DNA of 64,000 nucleotides from Spirochaetia bacterium UBA2205. Lineage in GTDB: Bacteria; Spirochaetota; UBA4802; UB4802. The stretch is taken from assembly GCA_002328585.1 (NCBI GenBank), contig DCUV01000014.1, forward strand, positions 47,785 through 111,784. The letters are read 5' to 3'. Below the pieces are notes generated by a model, which saw only the letters and a list, made by a program, of their open reading frames with translations, searched no databases and was not told where the DNA came from. The position numbers were made by a program, and so were the translations under genes. Shown piece after piece: positions 18,980-27,917 of the stretch (position 1 is its first letter; every line of letters starts with the position of its first letter).

Positions 18980-19006
18980 AAGAGCGGTATTTACAACCGC
19001 TCTTTT
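18978..19006. terminator. Bidirectional terminator between dnaJ and the PilZ-like gene
   Basis: Arms AAAAGAGCGGT (18978-18988) and ACCGCTCTTTT (18996-19006) form an 11-bp stem with a seven-base loop; each strand ends in T4. It begins within the dnaJ stop codon, and the last codons of the convergent reverse-strand gene (Lys-Glu-Arg-Leu-stop) lie in the stem and loop. Confidence 0.85.
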
Positions 19007-20046
19007 ACATATTTAGAGATTACATTTTTTGCCGCTTCTGACATCTGAACAAGCTTGAAGGTATAGTAGATAATTTTTTCTTTGGTTATTGTTCGCGAGG
19101 CAATAATGGTACTGAGTATCTCAATTTTAAAATTTTCAAGTGTAAAGAATAATATATATTCTTTTTGATACTCCAGCCGTTCCTCAACCCTGATTACAGC
19201 TTCATACTCATTTAAGCGCTCTATAGTTCCATTTATTGAAACGGTTTCATCATGTTGTATTATTACTTCTTCACTATTTTTGCTTTCATCGTTTTTGAGC
19301 TGAATGGTACAGGGAATAAGTGTTTGAATATATGGATGATGTACCTCTTTGCCTCTTTTAAATGCTTGTGGCTTTTGTAATACTATGGCATTTTCCTGAA
19401 TGGCAATGATTTTTGAATCAAAAGAATATTCAGCATCTCCGTTTCTAAAAAAGAAAATTGTTACTTGCTCTGCAATGATGTCAGCAGGGATATCCTCAGG
19501 TTTACGAAAATATTTACAATGGATGGCATCTTCAGTAATCTGTGTTATCTTAGCTATAAATGCCCTTCCTGTTGCACTATAGCCGCATAACATGGTATCC
19601 GCAGTCAATTCATCCGGCGAATTTAAAGGCTCTTGATATTCCACCGGGTTATATATCCTTTCATAGGTTATAACTATATCTTTAAAAATATCTTTTAAAT
19701 CTTCATTGAATATATCTCTGGATTTTTTTATATACTGTAAAAATTTTAACAGACCGGTTTCAAAAATGGTTATATTATTAAAAATAACTTCAGGAGAGCT
19801 TAATTTAGACAGTGCGACAATATGTTGTAAAATACGAATCTGATACCCGGTTAAACCCCTCTGGCGCGCTTTATAGATAAAAAGCTGTTCAATACTTGAT
19901 TTCTTTAATTTAAGATATTGATTATATCGCAACAGTGCAAAAAAACCTATAATGACAAGAATAACAAACAGCGTTACCAACACCTCCCACAGGGGAGCAA
20001 CCCGCCACCGTACTCCAAATACTGTAATTATTTCCATACTTGCCAC
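18991..20046 (-). CDS. Membrane-anchored PilZ/YcgR-like protein (tentative)
   Basis: This 351-residue protein has one N-terminal membrane helix (roughly residues 20-42, LWEVLVTLFVILVIIGFFALL) and a helical segment with the pattern ARQRGLTGYQIRILQ. After these come two beta-rich domains arranged like the YcgR-N and PilZ pair. Spirochaete PilZ proteins that respond to cyclic di-GMP have a similar layout, which is why that name is suggested. A clear RxxxR plus D/N-x-S-x-x-G signature is not seen, so cyclic-di-GMP binding is uncertain. The start is GTG 20046 or ATG 20037. It may be cotranscribed with the small frame at 20058-20324. Confidence 0.6.
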   Translation of the reverse strand: MASMEIITVFGVRWRVAPLWEVLVTLFVILVIIGFFALLRYNQYLKLKKSSIEQLFIYKARQRGLTGYQIRILQHIVALSKLSSPEVIFNNITIFETGLLKFLQYIKKSRDIFNEDLKDIFKDIVITYERIYNPVEYQEPLNSPDELTADTMLCGYSATGRAFIAKITQITEDAIHCKYFRKPEDIPADIIAEQVTIFFFRNGDAEYSFDSKIIAIQENAIVLQKPQAFKRGKEVHHPYIQTLIPCTIQLKNDESKNSEEVIIQHDETVSINGTIERLNEYEAVIRVEERLEYQKEYILFFTLENFKIEILSTIIASRTITKEKIIYYTFKLVQMSEAAKNVISKYVKERL

Positions 20047-20057
20047 ATACCATTAAA

Positions 20058-20324
20058 TTAACCCGCGTGTGCCGCAGTGGTATGAATATTTGAGCTCCCT
20101 TTGTAAAGGTGGATTCTCGCATACGGACATCTATCTACTTCATAATGAAGCGTGATATAAATCCGCAGATTAGAGATTCCCTGCTCAGTAGTATTGGAAC
20201 TACAATATGACATACCATACACGAACACCGCAGGCTTACTGTCTAATATACTGAAATAATATTTATTGGCAACAAAAATTTTACTTGCTAATGTGGGTGA
20301 AAACACTGATACAGTGTGGAGCAT
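20058..20324 (-). CDS. Possible small protein upstream of the PilZ-like gene
   Basis: An 88-residue frame fills most of the 346-base gap between the PilZ-like gene and the divergent outer-membrane gene. It stops 11 bases before the PilZ-like start, as expected for an operon partner. The peptide alternates hydrophobic and polar residues in a beta-like fashion, with three Cys and no signal peptide. There is no good ribosome-binding site and no recognisable family, so it could be a chance frame in a promoter region. Confidence 0.35.
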   Translation of the reverse strand: MLHTVSVFSPTLASKIFVANKYYFSILDSKPAVFVYGMSYCSSNTTEQGISNLRIYITLHYEVDRCPYARIHLYKGSSNIHTTAAHAG

Positions 20325-20392
20325 GGTTTCATAACAATAACTGATATACAGTAACTATCGAACACAAAAAAGCTTTAAAGGCTACATCCGCA

Positions 20393-23269
20393 GTGTTGAA
20401 AAAAATTTTCAAACATAAAATTTGTTATAGTGCAATACTATGTGTCAGCATAACCGTTCCTTTGTTTATATACCCATTTGGCAAAAACAAGGTTACGGTT
20501 GAGGTATTTACGTGGCATATTTTAAAGACAATACATTTCAATGTATATTATCCCTACGGCATGGAGAGGCTGGCTGCAACGACGGCTTCAATTGCTGAAA
20601 GGGCATACGGATATCTTGCCGATACACTGCAACACCAGCTCAATGAACCGGTGCCAATCATTGTATTCCCTTCGCACATAGATTTTCAGGAAAATAATAT
20701 CCTGATGCAGATCATTGGCGAGGGTACCGGCGGATTTACTGAAGCATTTAAAAACAGGGTGGTGATACCGTTTAGTGGTTCATACGATGAATATCAGCAT
20801 GTTCTGGTTCACGAGCTTGTTCATGCATTTCAGTTCAATATTCTTATGCACGATAGTTCCGGTAAACTACAGTCAATGATGAGTATGGGAGCTGTGCCAT
20901 TGTGGTTTACCGAAGGTATGTCAGAGTATCTATCAATTGGATTTGATGAAACTGCCGATATGACCATGCGCGATTTCTTTTTTAATGATCAGTATGTAAG
21001 CCTGATGGACTTTACTACCTATCGTACCGGCAATCTGTACTACTACTATAAGGTTGGGCAGGCATTTTTTTACTTTTTTGAAACGGTGTATGGTAAGGGA
21101 AAAATTGGCGAATTTTTACGTGACATACGCGATTGTAATAATTTTGAAAAGGCATTGAAGGTACATACAAAAAAGGATCTCGAGGCTATTGATAAAGAAT
21201 TCAGACACTTTTATAAAAAACGATATTACCCTTTGATGGTTGGCAGAAATTTTGATGAAGAGGAAGGTGAAAGGATAACCGATCATAAAAAAACGCTCTC
21301 AGTGTTCAATACATGCCCTGCCATATCGCCTGATGGTAAAAAAATTGCCTATATCGATAACAGAGATATCTATGCTTCAATTTCGGTTATTACCATTGGC
21401 GAAAAAGAGGCTGAGGAAAAAGCCCGTGTGCTATTGAAAGGGAATGAAACCTCTCAGTTTGAAGGAATGCATTTGCTGGATAACTATCTGTCATGGACAC
21501 CGGATGGCAAAGGCATTGTGTTTGTTTCACAATCTAACAACAGGGATGTTATCTTTATACTGGACAGCCAAAGCGGTATAATTATCAAAAAGATAGTACT
21601 GCCGTTGCGTTCAATTAAAGATCCAGCACTATCGCCCGATGGCAGCTATATAAGCTTTATAGGGCAGACCAATACCCGGAGTGATGTGTATATCTACAGG
21701 CTCAACGATACAATGTTACAGCAGATAACCAATGATGTGTATACGGAACGGTATCCCAAGCTTGATAAAAAAAATGCTTTCATTTACTATTCATCAAACT
21801 ATCCAACAAATGATTATACATGTGCAGACTATGCAATTATCAAACACAATGTATTAACAGGTGAGCGACAGGTTATAGTGGAGGCTCAGTCAAAAAATTT
21901 ACAGGTTGATGTTGCAGAGGATGACAATACTATTGTATACATCTCAAACAGGGATGGAATCTATAATGTTTATCGTTATACTATTGAAACAGGCGAGGAA
22001 ACAAAAATTACTACGGGAACAACCGGTATATTTTATCCGCGTCTTTTCCCGGAGGGTAATGCATTTGCGTTTGTTTCATATCAAAATGGTGGATACGATA
22101 TCTTTATAAAAAATGGAATAAAACCTGTTACGGAAACCCCGCTGTTTAACAGTGAGCATATACCGGTAATGCTGCCCCCAAACTATTTTCCACTATCAAA
22201 AGCTGTGTGGGACAACTATGAAACAAGGATTTCATCTGACTGGGTTTTTGTTGGGCTTGGCGGAACGGTTGGCTATGGCTTTACTGGTTTTGCGCAGATG
22301 AGCTTCAGCGATTATCTGGGTGATAACCGGATTATCGTAACAACTGATTTTTTTCAGGATGATGAGAGCAACAACTTTATGAATTACGATGTGCAGTATC
22401 TGTATTTGCGCTATCGATGGGACTGGACCTTTGGTTGTTTCAGACAGAAAAACCCGTATGGCATATTTACTCTGGCAAACCTTAACGATATCATTCATAA
22501 TGCATACTGGTCAACGCTTTCAATGGACCACTATGGTGCATATGTGATTGCAAGCTATCCTTTTACTAAATTTTCGCGTTTCAGCACCCGTGTTTCCTCA
22601 AGCCGCTATGAACAGGATTACAGCTATAGTGATGAGCGTCCGGATGTTTATGGCAATTTAAATTCAATTTCTGTATCATACAATTACGATAATGTTTTGT
22701 GGGGTTTTTTAGCGCCATTGCGGGGCACTCGTGGGCAGATAATGTTGACCCAGGTGTTTAACCTGACAGGGCAGGATTATTCATTTACCAGCGTAGATAT
22801 TGATCTGCGGCATTATTTTTTCATTGATAAGCAGTATGTTATAGCGCTCCGTGGTGTGGGTGGCAAGATTATGGGTGGTGAGAAAGAGTATTTTAAATAT
22901 TATATTGGTGGATTTAATACCCTTCGTGGACATCCGTTTGTAGAATATGGTGGTAGCAATGTTTTTTTGTTCAATGCTGAGTTCAGGTTTACATTCATTG
23001 AATCAATAAACATGGGCTGGCCACTCTTTTTAAAGATTGGAAATATTGGCGGAGTTTTATTTGTTGACGCAGGTTCAGCATGGGATAATTCGTATACTTT
23101 TTTTAATAATGAAACAGATCGATTTGAAGATTTTAAAATGGACATGGGATTTGGATTCAGGCTTACTGTATACCCAATAGTTATTTTAAAACTTGATTAT
23201 GCATGGCCATATTATTATGGTGAGTTTGGTGAAAAAGAGATACTCTTTAGTTTAGGATATGAATTTTGA
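20393..23269 (+). CDS. Outer-membrane protein: metalloprotease-like domain, beta-propeller and Omp85-type barrel
   Basis: This 958-residue protein has three parts. After an N-terminal signal or anchor (residues 1-30) comes a peptidase-MA-like domain with HELVH at 140-144 and a downstream E in WFTEGMSEYL (residue 174), the zinc ligands of gluzincins. Residues about 300-590 hold WD40-like/TolB-type propeller repeats (PAISPDGKKIAYID, LSWTPDGKGIVFVS, PALSPDGSYISFIG). The C-terminal third resembles an Omp85/surface-antigen barrel, with GGFNTLRGHPFVEYGG and a terminal Phe. The product is probably exported to the outer membrane. Substrate and role are unknown. The start is GTG 20393 or TTG 20396, with a weak ribosome-binding site. 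Confidence 0.8.
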   Translation: MLKKIFKHKICYSAILCVSITVPLFIYPFGKNKVTVEVFTWHILKTIHFNVYYPYGMERLAATTASIAERAYGYLADTLQHQLNEPVPIIVFPSHIDFQENNILMQIIGEGTGGFTEAFKNRVVIPFSGSYDEYQHVLVHELVHAFQFNILMHDSSGKLQSMMSMGAVPLWFTEGMSEYLSIGFDETADMTMRDFFFNDQYVSLMDFTTYRTGNLYYYYKVGQAFFYFFETVYGKGKIGEFLRDIRDCNNFEKALKVHTKKDLEAIDKEFRHFYKKRYYPLMVGRNFDEEEGERITDHKKTLSVFNTCPAISPDGKKIAYIDNRDIYASISVITIGEKEAEEKARVLLKGNETSQFEGMHLLDNYLSWTPDGKGIVFVSQSNNRDVIFILDSQSGIIIKKIVLPLRSIKDPALSPDGSYISFIGQTNTRSDVYIYRLNDTMLQQITNDVYTERYPKLDKKNAFIYYSSNYPTNDYTCADYAIIKHNVLTGERQVIVEAQSKNLQVDVAEDDNTIVYISNRDGIYNVYRYTIETGEETKITTGTTGIFYPRLFPEGNAFAFVSYQNGGYDIFIKNGIKPVTETPLFNSEHIPVMLPPNYFPLSKAVWDNYETRISSDWVFVGLGGTVGYGFTGFAQMSFSDYLGDNRIIVTTDFFQDDESNNFMNYDVQYLYLRYRWDWTFGCFRQKNPYGIFTLANLNDIIHNAYWSTLSMDHYGAYVIASYPFTKFSRFSTRVSSSRYEQDYSYSDERPDVYGNLNSISVSYNYDNVLWGFLAPLRGTRGQIMLTQVFNLTGQDYSFTSVDIDLRHYFFIDKQYVIALRGVGGKIMGGEKEYFKYYIGGFNTLRGHPFVEYGGSNVFLFNAEFRFTFIESINMGWPLFLKIGNIGGVLFVDAGSAWDNSYTFFNNETDRFEDFKMDMGFGFRLTVYPIVILKLDYAWPYYYGEFGEKEILFSLGYEF

Positions 23270-23305
23270 TGGGGGAAAGATTCTATTTTTAAGGGGTTTA
23301 ATTCA

Positions 23306-23890
23306 ATGGAACGAAGTGCACATATAGAACGTAAAACAAATGAAACTGACATAACATTAAAATGTATACTTGATAGTGGTGATGCAAGCACCATCACTAC
23401 AGGAATTGGTTTTTTTAATCATATGCTCACATTGTTTGTTATGCATGGAAGGATGAATATACAGCTCAATGCAAAAGGCGATCTGGAGGTTGATGATCAT
23501 CATACTGTAGAGGATATTGGGATATGCATGGGAAAAGCGTTCAATAAAGCATTGGGCGATAAAAGCGGGATTAGCAGGTTTGGGCAGGCAACCATCCCTA
23601 TGGATGAGGCTTGCACTGCTGCTGTTGTTGATATATCAGGAAGGGGGTGCTTTGTATATAAAGGCGATAAACTTACCGGGGCAATAGGGCAATACCAGGA
23701 GGAGCTTACCCTGGAATTTTTTCAATCGTTTGCACATAATGCCCTGATTACACTGCATATACAACAGATGTATGGCGACAACCGTCATCATATACATGAA
23801 TCAATCTTTAAAGCAGCAGGATTGGCATTATACCGGGCTTACAGCTTGAGTGAGCATACCGGTATACCATCAACAAAAGGAGTGTTATGA
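23306..23890 (+). CDS. hisB: Imidazoleglycerol-phosphate dehydratase
   Basis: HisB dehydrates imidazole glycerol phosphate in histidine synthesis. The 194-residue monofunctional form has the metal-binding His/Glu motifs FFNHML, DDHHTVEDIGI and HHIHESIFKA. It lacks the phosphatase domain fused in enterobacteria. Its stop overlaps the hisH start (TTATGA), indicating translational coupling in a hisB-hisH-hisA cluster. Confidence 0.97.
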   Translation: MERSAHIERKTNETDITLKCILDSGDASTITTGIGFFNHMLTLFVMHGRMNIQLNAKGDLEVDDHHTVEDIGICMGKAFNKALGDKSGISRFGQATIPMDEACTAAVVDISGRGCFVYKGDKLTGAIGQYQEELTLEFFQSFAHNALITLHIQQMYGDNRHHIHESIFKAAGLALYRAYSLSEHTGIPSTKGVL

Positions 23891-24495
23891 TTACCGTCAT
23901 TGATTATGGCATGGGCAACATGCGCTCGGTTGTAAAAGCTGTAGAAAAATATACCAGTGAGGTACAGGTTAGCTCTGAACCCCAGAGCATAGCCTCATCA
24001 AAAGCGTTGATAATGCCAGGAGATGGTGCTTTTGGTCAGGCAATGGAAAATCTGACACAATCAGGCTGGATTGAACCATTGGTACAGTTTATAGGTAATG
24101 GCGGTTACTTTTTTGGCATATGTCTTGGCTATCAGCTTTTGTTTACCAGCAGCGAAGAGTTTGGCAATCATAAGGGACTTGACATTATACCCGGTACTGT
24201 GATACGATTCCCGGATGATCTAAAGGTGCCCCATATGGGCTGGAATCAGGTTGAACTAATAAAAGAACATCCAGTGGTTAATGGTATACCGCAAAATAGT
24301 TATTTTTATTTTATTCATACCTACTATCCGGTTATTGGCGATAGTTCCTGGATAATGGGCCAAACTGCCTATGGAGTGACATTCCCCAGCATTGTAGGGA
24401 GGGGCAATTGTATTGCCACGCAATTTCATCCGGAAAAAAGCCACCGGTATGGACTCACCATGATTGAGAACTTTGTGAGGATGGTATGCTCGTAA
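23887..24495 (+). CDS. hisH: Imidazole glycerol phosphate synthase, glutaminase subunit
   Basis: HisH supplies ammonia from glutamine to HisF. The 202-residue class I amidotransferase has the nucleophile Cys in FGICLGYQLLF and the His-Glu pair in QFHPEKS; the N-terminal VIDYGMGNMRSV is typical. The cyclase partner hisF is not in the window. The gene overlaps hisB by four bases and hisA by ten, so the three are surely one transcript. Confidence 0.96.
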   Translation: MITVIDYGMGNMRSVVKAVEKYTSEVQVSSEPQSIASSKALIMPGDGAFGQAMENLTQSGWIEPLVQFIGNGGYFFGICLGYQLLFTSSEEFGNHKGLDIIPGTVIRFPDDLKVPHMGWNQVELIKEHPVVNGIPQNSYFYFIHTYYPVIGDSSWIMGQTAYGVTFPSIVGRGNCIATQFHPEKSHRYGLTMIENFVRMVCS

Positions 24496-25205
24496 TCCCG
24501 GCAATCGATTTAAAAGAAGGCAGATGTGTACGCCTGGTGCAGGGCGACCCATTGCAGGAAAAGGTGTATTCGTATGACCCGGTAACTATCGCCCGGCAAT
24601 TTGAAGATGCTGGTGCACAGCTTATTCATGTTGTTGATCTTGATGGAGCATTTGAAGGGCAGCCTGTCAACATGCATATTGTAAAGGAGATTGCAAAATC
24701 GGTTTCTATTCCTATTGAAATTGGTGGTGGTATCCGTACCGAGGCTGCTATTAAAATGTATCTTGATGAGGGAATAGAGCGTATAATAATGGGTACCATC
24801 CTTATTGAGGAATCGTTTAGAGAAATAATTCAAAGGTTTAAAGAGTATATTATAGCAGGTGTTGATGCAAGGGATTTACATGTTGCTACACATGGGTGGA
24901 AAAAAATTATTGACATAAATGCCATTGAATTTATAAAGGATATCCAAAGTATTGGTATTGCAGAGATTGTTTATACAGATATAGCTACTGATGGTATGCT
25001 GCAGGGACCAAATTTTCTATCGATAGAAAGAATATTATCTAATGTTTCAGGAGTTTCGTTAATTGCCTCTGGTGGTGTCTCTACGATGCAGGACATACAA
25101 AAATTGTTGCACTATTCGGGTAGCGGATTAAAGGGTTGCATAATTGGTAAAGCTATATATGATGGGATGGTAGATTTACGCAGTGCAATAAAGCTGTGTA
25201 GTTAG
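24486..25205 (+). CDS. hisA: ProFAR isomerase (HisA)
   Basis: HisA is a TIM-barrel isomerase that opens the ribose of ProFAR to PRFAR. The 239-residue protein shows AIDLKEGRCVRLVQG with the catalytic Asp, IEIGGGIRTEAAI, and the second catalytic Asp region IVYTDIATDGMLQGPN; phosphate-binding glycine motifs IASGGV and IIGKAIYDG follow. It overlaps the end of hisH by ten bases. The downstream cyclase gene begins 11 bases later and may be read from the same message. Confidence 0.96.
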   Translation: MLVIPAIDLKEGRCVRLVQGDPLQEKVYSYDPVTIARQFEDAGAQLIHVVDLDGAFEGQPVNMHIVKEIAKSVSIPIEIGGGIRTEAAIKMYLDEGIERIIMGTILIEESFREIIQRFKEYIIAGVDARDLHVATHGWKKIIDINAIEFIKDIQSIGIAEIVYTDIATDGMLQGPNFLSIERILSNVSGVSLIASGGVSTMQDIQKLLHYSGSGLKGCIIGKAIYDGMVDLRSAIKLCS

Positions 25206-25216
25206 ATGGTGGCAAT

Positions 25217-26290
25217 ATGAATGATGATTTATCATTGTATGATGAGGAAATAAAATTCCCTGTTGAGATCGAGCAATATGAGCGCAAAATTTATGATTTA
25301 AAACAGCTTATTGAAATAAGCAAGGGATTAAATTCCACTCTGGACTATAACATACTTATTGATTCCATACTTTTAACATGCATGGGACAGATGCAGCTTT
25401 TAAAAGCTGGTATTTTTACTCATCGCAGTATTGACCGTCAGGAATTTGTATTGCATAGAAATTATAAAGGTTTTGAAATTGATCATAAAATTGAATATGT
25501 AATACCTGCTAATTCAAAATTAATTCAGTTTCTTGATATGAATTTCAAGTGTTACACGCTGGATGAACTGAAAGATATATTACAGGATGAACCTTCGCTG
25601 GAAAGCCTTATTTTCCTTGATCCTTCACTGATAGTTCCGTTAAAAGGAAAAGGTACCCTTAATGGAATTATTATATTAGCTGACAGAATAAATCAAAAAG
25701 GCTTTAGCGAATCTGACAAAGAATATATGCTCAACATTGCTTCGCTGGCTGGGATAGCTATTCAGAACGCGTATTTATATGAATTAGCCACAACTGACAT
25801 GATGACAAGGCTTAAAATTCATCATTATTTTCAAACTGCATTGATGGAGGAACGTGAAAAATCAATAAAAAGCAGCCTTCCTCTTTCACTGATAATGATT
25901 GATATTGATAATTTTAAAGATTTTAACGATACCTATGGGCATACGTGTGGTGATTTAGTGCTAAAAAATGTTGCAATGGTGATATCTGGTTCAGTACGAC
26001 AGAGTGATATTGCATCACGGTATGGCGGTGAAGAATTTGCTGTAATATTGCCACATACTGAAATCAATGAAGCCTTTAAGGTTGCAGAGCGTGTACGAAC
26101 CTCAGTGCAGAAGTCATATATTCTCTATAAAAGAAAAAAATTAGGTGTTACTATATCAGTAGGTGTTACCCAGTTTAATCCGTCTCTGGATTCAACCTCA
26201 AAAAATATTATTGAGCGCGCTGATAAAGCGCTCTATATATCAAAGCAACAGGGTAGAAACAAAACAACTGTCCTTCTTACGGATAAATAA
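25217..26290 (+). CDS. GAF-GGDEF diguanylate cyclase
   Basis: This 357-residue cytoplasmic protein is predicted to make cyclic di-GMP from two GTP. An N-terminal GAF domain (about residues 40-185) is followed by a GGDEF domain with the intact active site GGEEF at residues 270-274. The product-inhibition site RxxD lies five residues upstream (R261, D264), so feedback control is likely. The signal sensed by the GAF domain is unknown. The start 11 bases after hisA suggests cotranscription, but no functional link to histidine synthesis is implied. The PilZ-like protein at 18991 could be a receptor. Confidence 0.92.
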   Translation: MNDDLSLYDEEIKFPVEIEQYERKIYDLKQLIEISKGLNSTLDYNILIDSILLTCMGQMQLLKAGIFTHRSIDRQEFVLHRNYKGFEIDHKIEYVIPANSKLIQFLDMNFKCYTLDELKDILQDEPSLESLIFLDPSLIVPLKGKGTLNGIIILADRINQKGFSESDKEYMLNIASLAGIAIQNAYLYELATTDMMTRLKIHHYFQTALMEEREKSIKSSLPLSLIMIDIDNFKDFNDTYGHTCGDLVLKNVAMVISGSVRQSDIASRYGGEEFAVILPHTEINEAFKVAERVRTSVQKSYILYKRKKLGVTISVGVTQFNPSLDSTSKNIIERADKALYISKQQGRNKTTVLLTDK

Positions 26291-26693
26291 AAATAAAATA
26301 AAATGCTTGATTTTGTCTTGTATCACTATATAATTTCCTGCCATAATACGAAAATAGTAATAAGTGCAATAGTGCAATGTTATGATGAGTGGTTTCATGC
26401 ATTGAAGGTTAAGAAATGAGATTTTGAGACAAGCTTAGAATGACGATAATGTTCAATGTCATTATGAGCGATAGCAAATAATTTTTTTTGGAAGAAGAGG
26501 TTTTCAGTTGTGTTACCCCTTAAGAATGACAAAAGGGACCGCGTCCATTAGAATGGCAATGTTGGATGTCATCCTGAGCCATGTCCATAACGGGTTTCAG
26601 GATCATTTCAGGATATAAAGTTACATATGTTGATTCGGGGTCAAACCCGGAATGACATTGATGGGATAATTCTATTTTTGGAGGAATTTTAGC
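26291..26693. other. Intergenic region rich in imperfect repeats
   Basis: No gene is seen in 403 bases. Two imperfect direct copies of a GAATGRC...ATGTCATYMTGAGC unit lie at about 26437-26465 and 26550-26581. A GTTTCAGGATCATTTCAGGAT segment and an imperfect dyad GGGGTCAAACCCGG around 26638-26651 follow. Such TCATTCTGAGC-type sequence is common in non-coding repeats of many bacteria. A GGAGG ribosome-binding site for the next gene ends the region. Confidence 0.55.
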
Positions 26694-27242
26694 ATGGTAA
26701 ACAAAAATAAAGGAAACAAAACTATCAGCGATTATATTAAGTTTATATCGGGTATGTTAATACTAACGCTATCTATTAATTTTATTATTTATCCAGTAAT
26801 GGCGCAAACTATTGAAGAAGATGCCGGGAAGAAATATAAGGGGACTCCCTATCAGGATGAATTTGATAAAAAGGCAAAAGAACGCAGGGAAGAACCTGCG
26901 ATGATGGAGCGAGATCCACGATTGGCGTGTTTATTATCATTGATTATTCCCGGTGGCGGGCATATCTATTTACGGAATGATTTGAAGGCTGTAGGAATTT
27001 TTTTGCTTACAGTAACCGCTTATTCATTTTCTGCATACTATTTGTATGTAGCTCTTAGTAAAACCGATTCATCAACAGAAAAAAAGTCAAAACTCATATT
27101 ATCAGGACTTTTATTTGTAGTGGGAGCTATTATTCATGTGGTGGGCATAGTTGAGGCATATAATGATGCTATTGAAATAAATGAACAGCAATACTATTTT
27201 GGGGCTGAAAGATCTCCTTGTCCTTATATTGCTCAAAAGTAG
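26694..27242 (+). CDS. Small membrane protein with exported N-terminus
   Basis: This 182-residue protein has an N-terminal hydrophobic helix (residues 19-37) that could be a signal peptide ending VMAQ, then a charged stretch rich in Lys, Glu and Asp. Two further membrane segments lie at about 100-120 and 140-158. The pattern RDPRLACLLSLIIPGGGHIYL before the first of these resembles small TM2/DUF5683-like proteins, in which a proline-glycine loop precedes a hairpin of two helices. The start is supported by GGAGG nine bases upstream. Function is unknown. Confidence 0.75.
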   Translation: MVNKNKGNKTISDYIKFISGMLILTLSINFIIYPVMAQTIEEDAGKKYKGTPYQDEFDKKAKERREEPAMMERDPRLACLLSLIIPGGGHIYLRNDLKAVGIFLLTVTAYSFSAYYLYVALSKTDSSTEKKSKLILSGLLFVVGAIIHVVGIVEAYNDAIEINEQQYYFGAERSPCPYIAQK

Positions 27243-27748
27243 CTACTTTATGAGAATCAATATCTTTATTAATACCTTAAAGTAATACTTTCGCATCACC
27301 ATGCAGACCATCAATCTATAAGATTTCTAAGAATTTTTTGTATGTATAGTTATCGCGACTCTCGTTATCTGATGGGTTTATTATTTTGTGGTATGAATTT
27401 GTTTGTGATTAGTTCCCCAAATAATGATTTGCCTACTTAATTAAGATATAGTCAATTATTTACCATGAATAATGTTTGTTTTTCTTTATCTATATATTTA
27501 AATAATTAACAGTGATAATAAGTGTCAATGCTGATTTACCTTCATAAAATGTTAAAATAGAGTAAATGGATAATGATTTTAAAATAAATTTTAAAAATAA
27601 TACCATTATAAACAATTTGTCATTGAAAATGTACTATAAAAAAGCTATAGTATAGTACAATGATATACCCATTAAACACTTTTTAAATAATTGAAATTTA
27701 TTTTCTTGACATGTAGTATAGTATATTATTATTTTGTCTTTTCACAAG
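27243..27748. other. AT-rich gene-free region upstream of the tRNA
   Basis: These 506 bases are very AT-rich and hold no convincing gene, no ribosome-binding site before a long frame and no clear intrinsic terminator. The only recognisable element is a promoter-like TTGACA at 27706 before the tRNA. Confidence 0.5.
27706..27732 (+). promoter_or_regulatory. Putative promoter of the tRNA gene
   Basis: A perfect -35 TTGACA (27706-27711) is followed after 15 bases by TATTAT (27727-27732) in an AT-only stretch, about 16 bases before the mature tRNA start. Spacing is short, so the exact -10 hexamer is uncertain. Confidence 0.5.
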
Positions 27749-27822
27749 GGGCCCATAGCTCAGCAGGTTAGAGCGGCTGACTCATAATCAGTAGGTCCGG
27801 GGTTCGAGTCCCTGTGGGCCCA
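27749..27822 (+). tRNA. tRNA with CAU anticodon (elongator tRNA-Met, or tRNA-Ile2)
   Basis: A 74-base cloverleaf can be drawn. Acceptor arms GGGCCCA (27749-27755) and TGGGCCC (27815-27821) pair and the discriminator is A. The anticodon stem GCTGA/TCAGT encloses loop CTCATAA, so the anticodon is CAU. The T arm is CGGGG-TTCGAGT-CCCTG, allowing one G-U. CCA is not encoded. It lacks the features of an initiator, and the CTCATAA loop occurs in both elongator tRNA-Met and lysidine-modified tRNA-Ile2, which sequence alone does not separate here. Confidence 0.92.
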
Positions 27823-27826
27823 AGAG

Positions 27827-27860
27827 TAGAGCTAAATCCTCTATTATTATTATTTTTTTT
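27827..27860 (+). terminator. Weak hairpin with T-rich tail after the tRNA
   Basis: TAGAG (27827-27831) pairs with CTCTA (27839-27843) and is followed by TTATTATTATTTTTTTT. The stem is only five pairs, so termination or processing of the tRNA here is tentative; read-through into rplU is possible. Confidence 0.4.
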
Positions 27861-27917
27861 GTATTTAAAATGTAAAATTGCAATAAAATGGTAAATTGAA
27901 AAATCTTGGAGAGGTGT

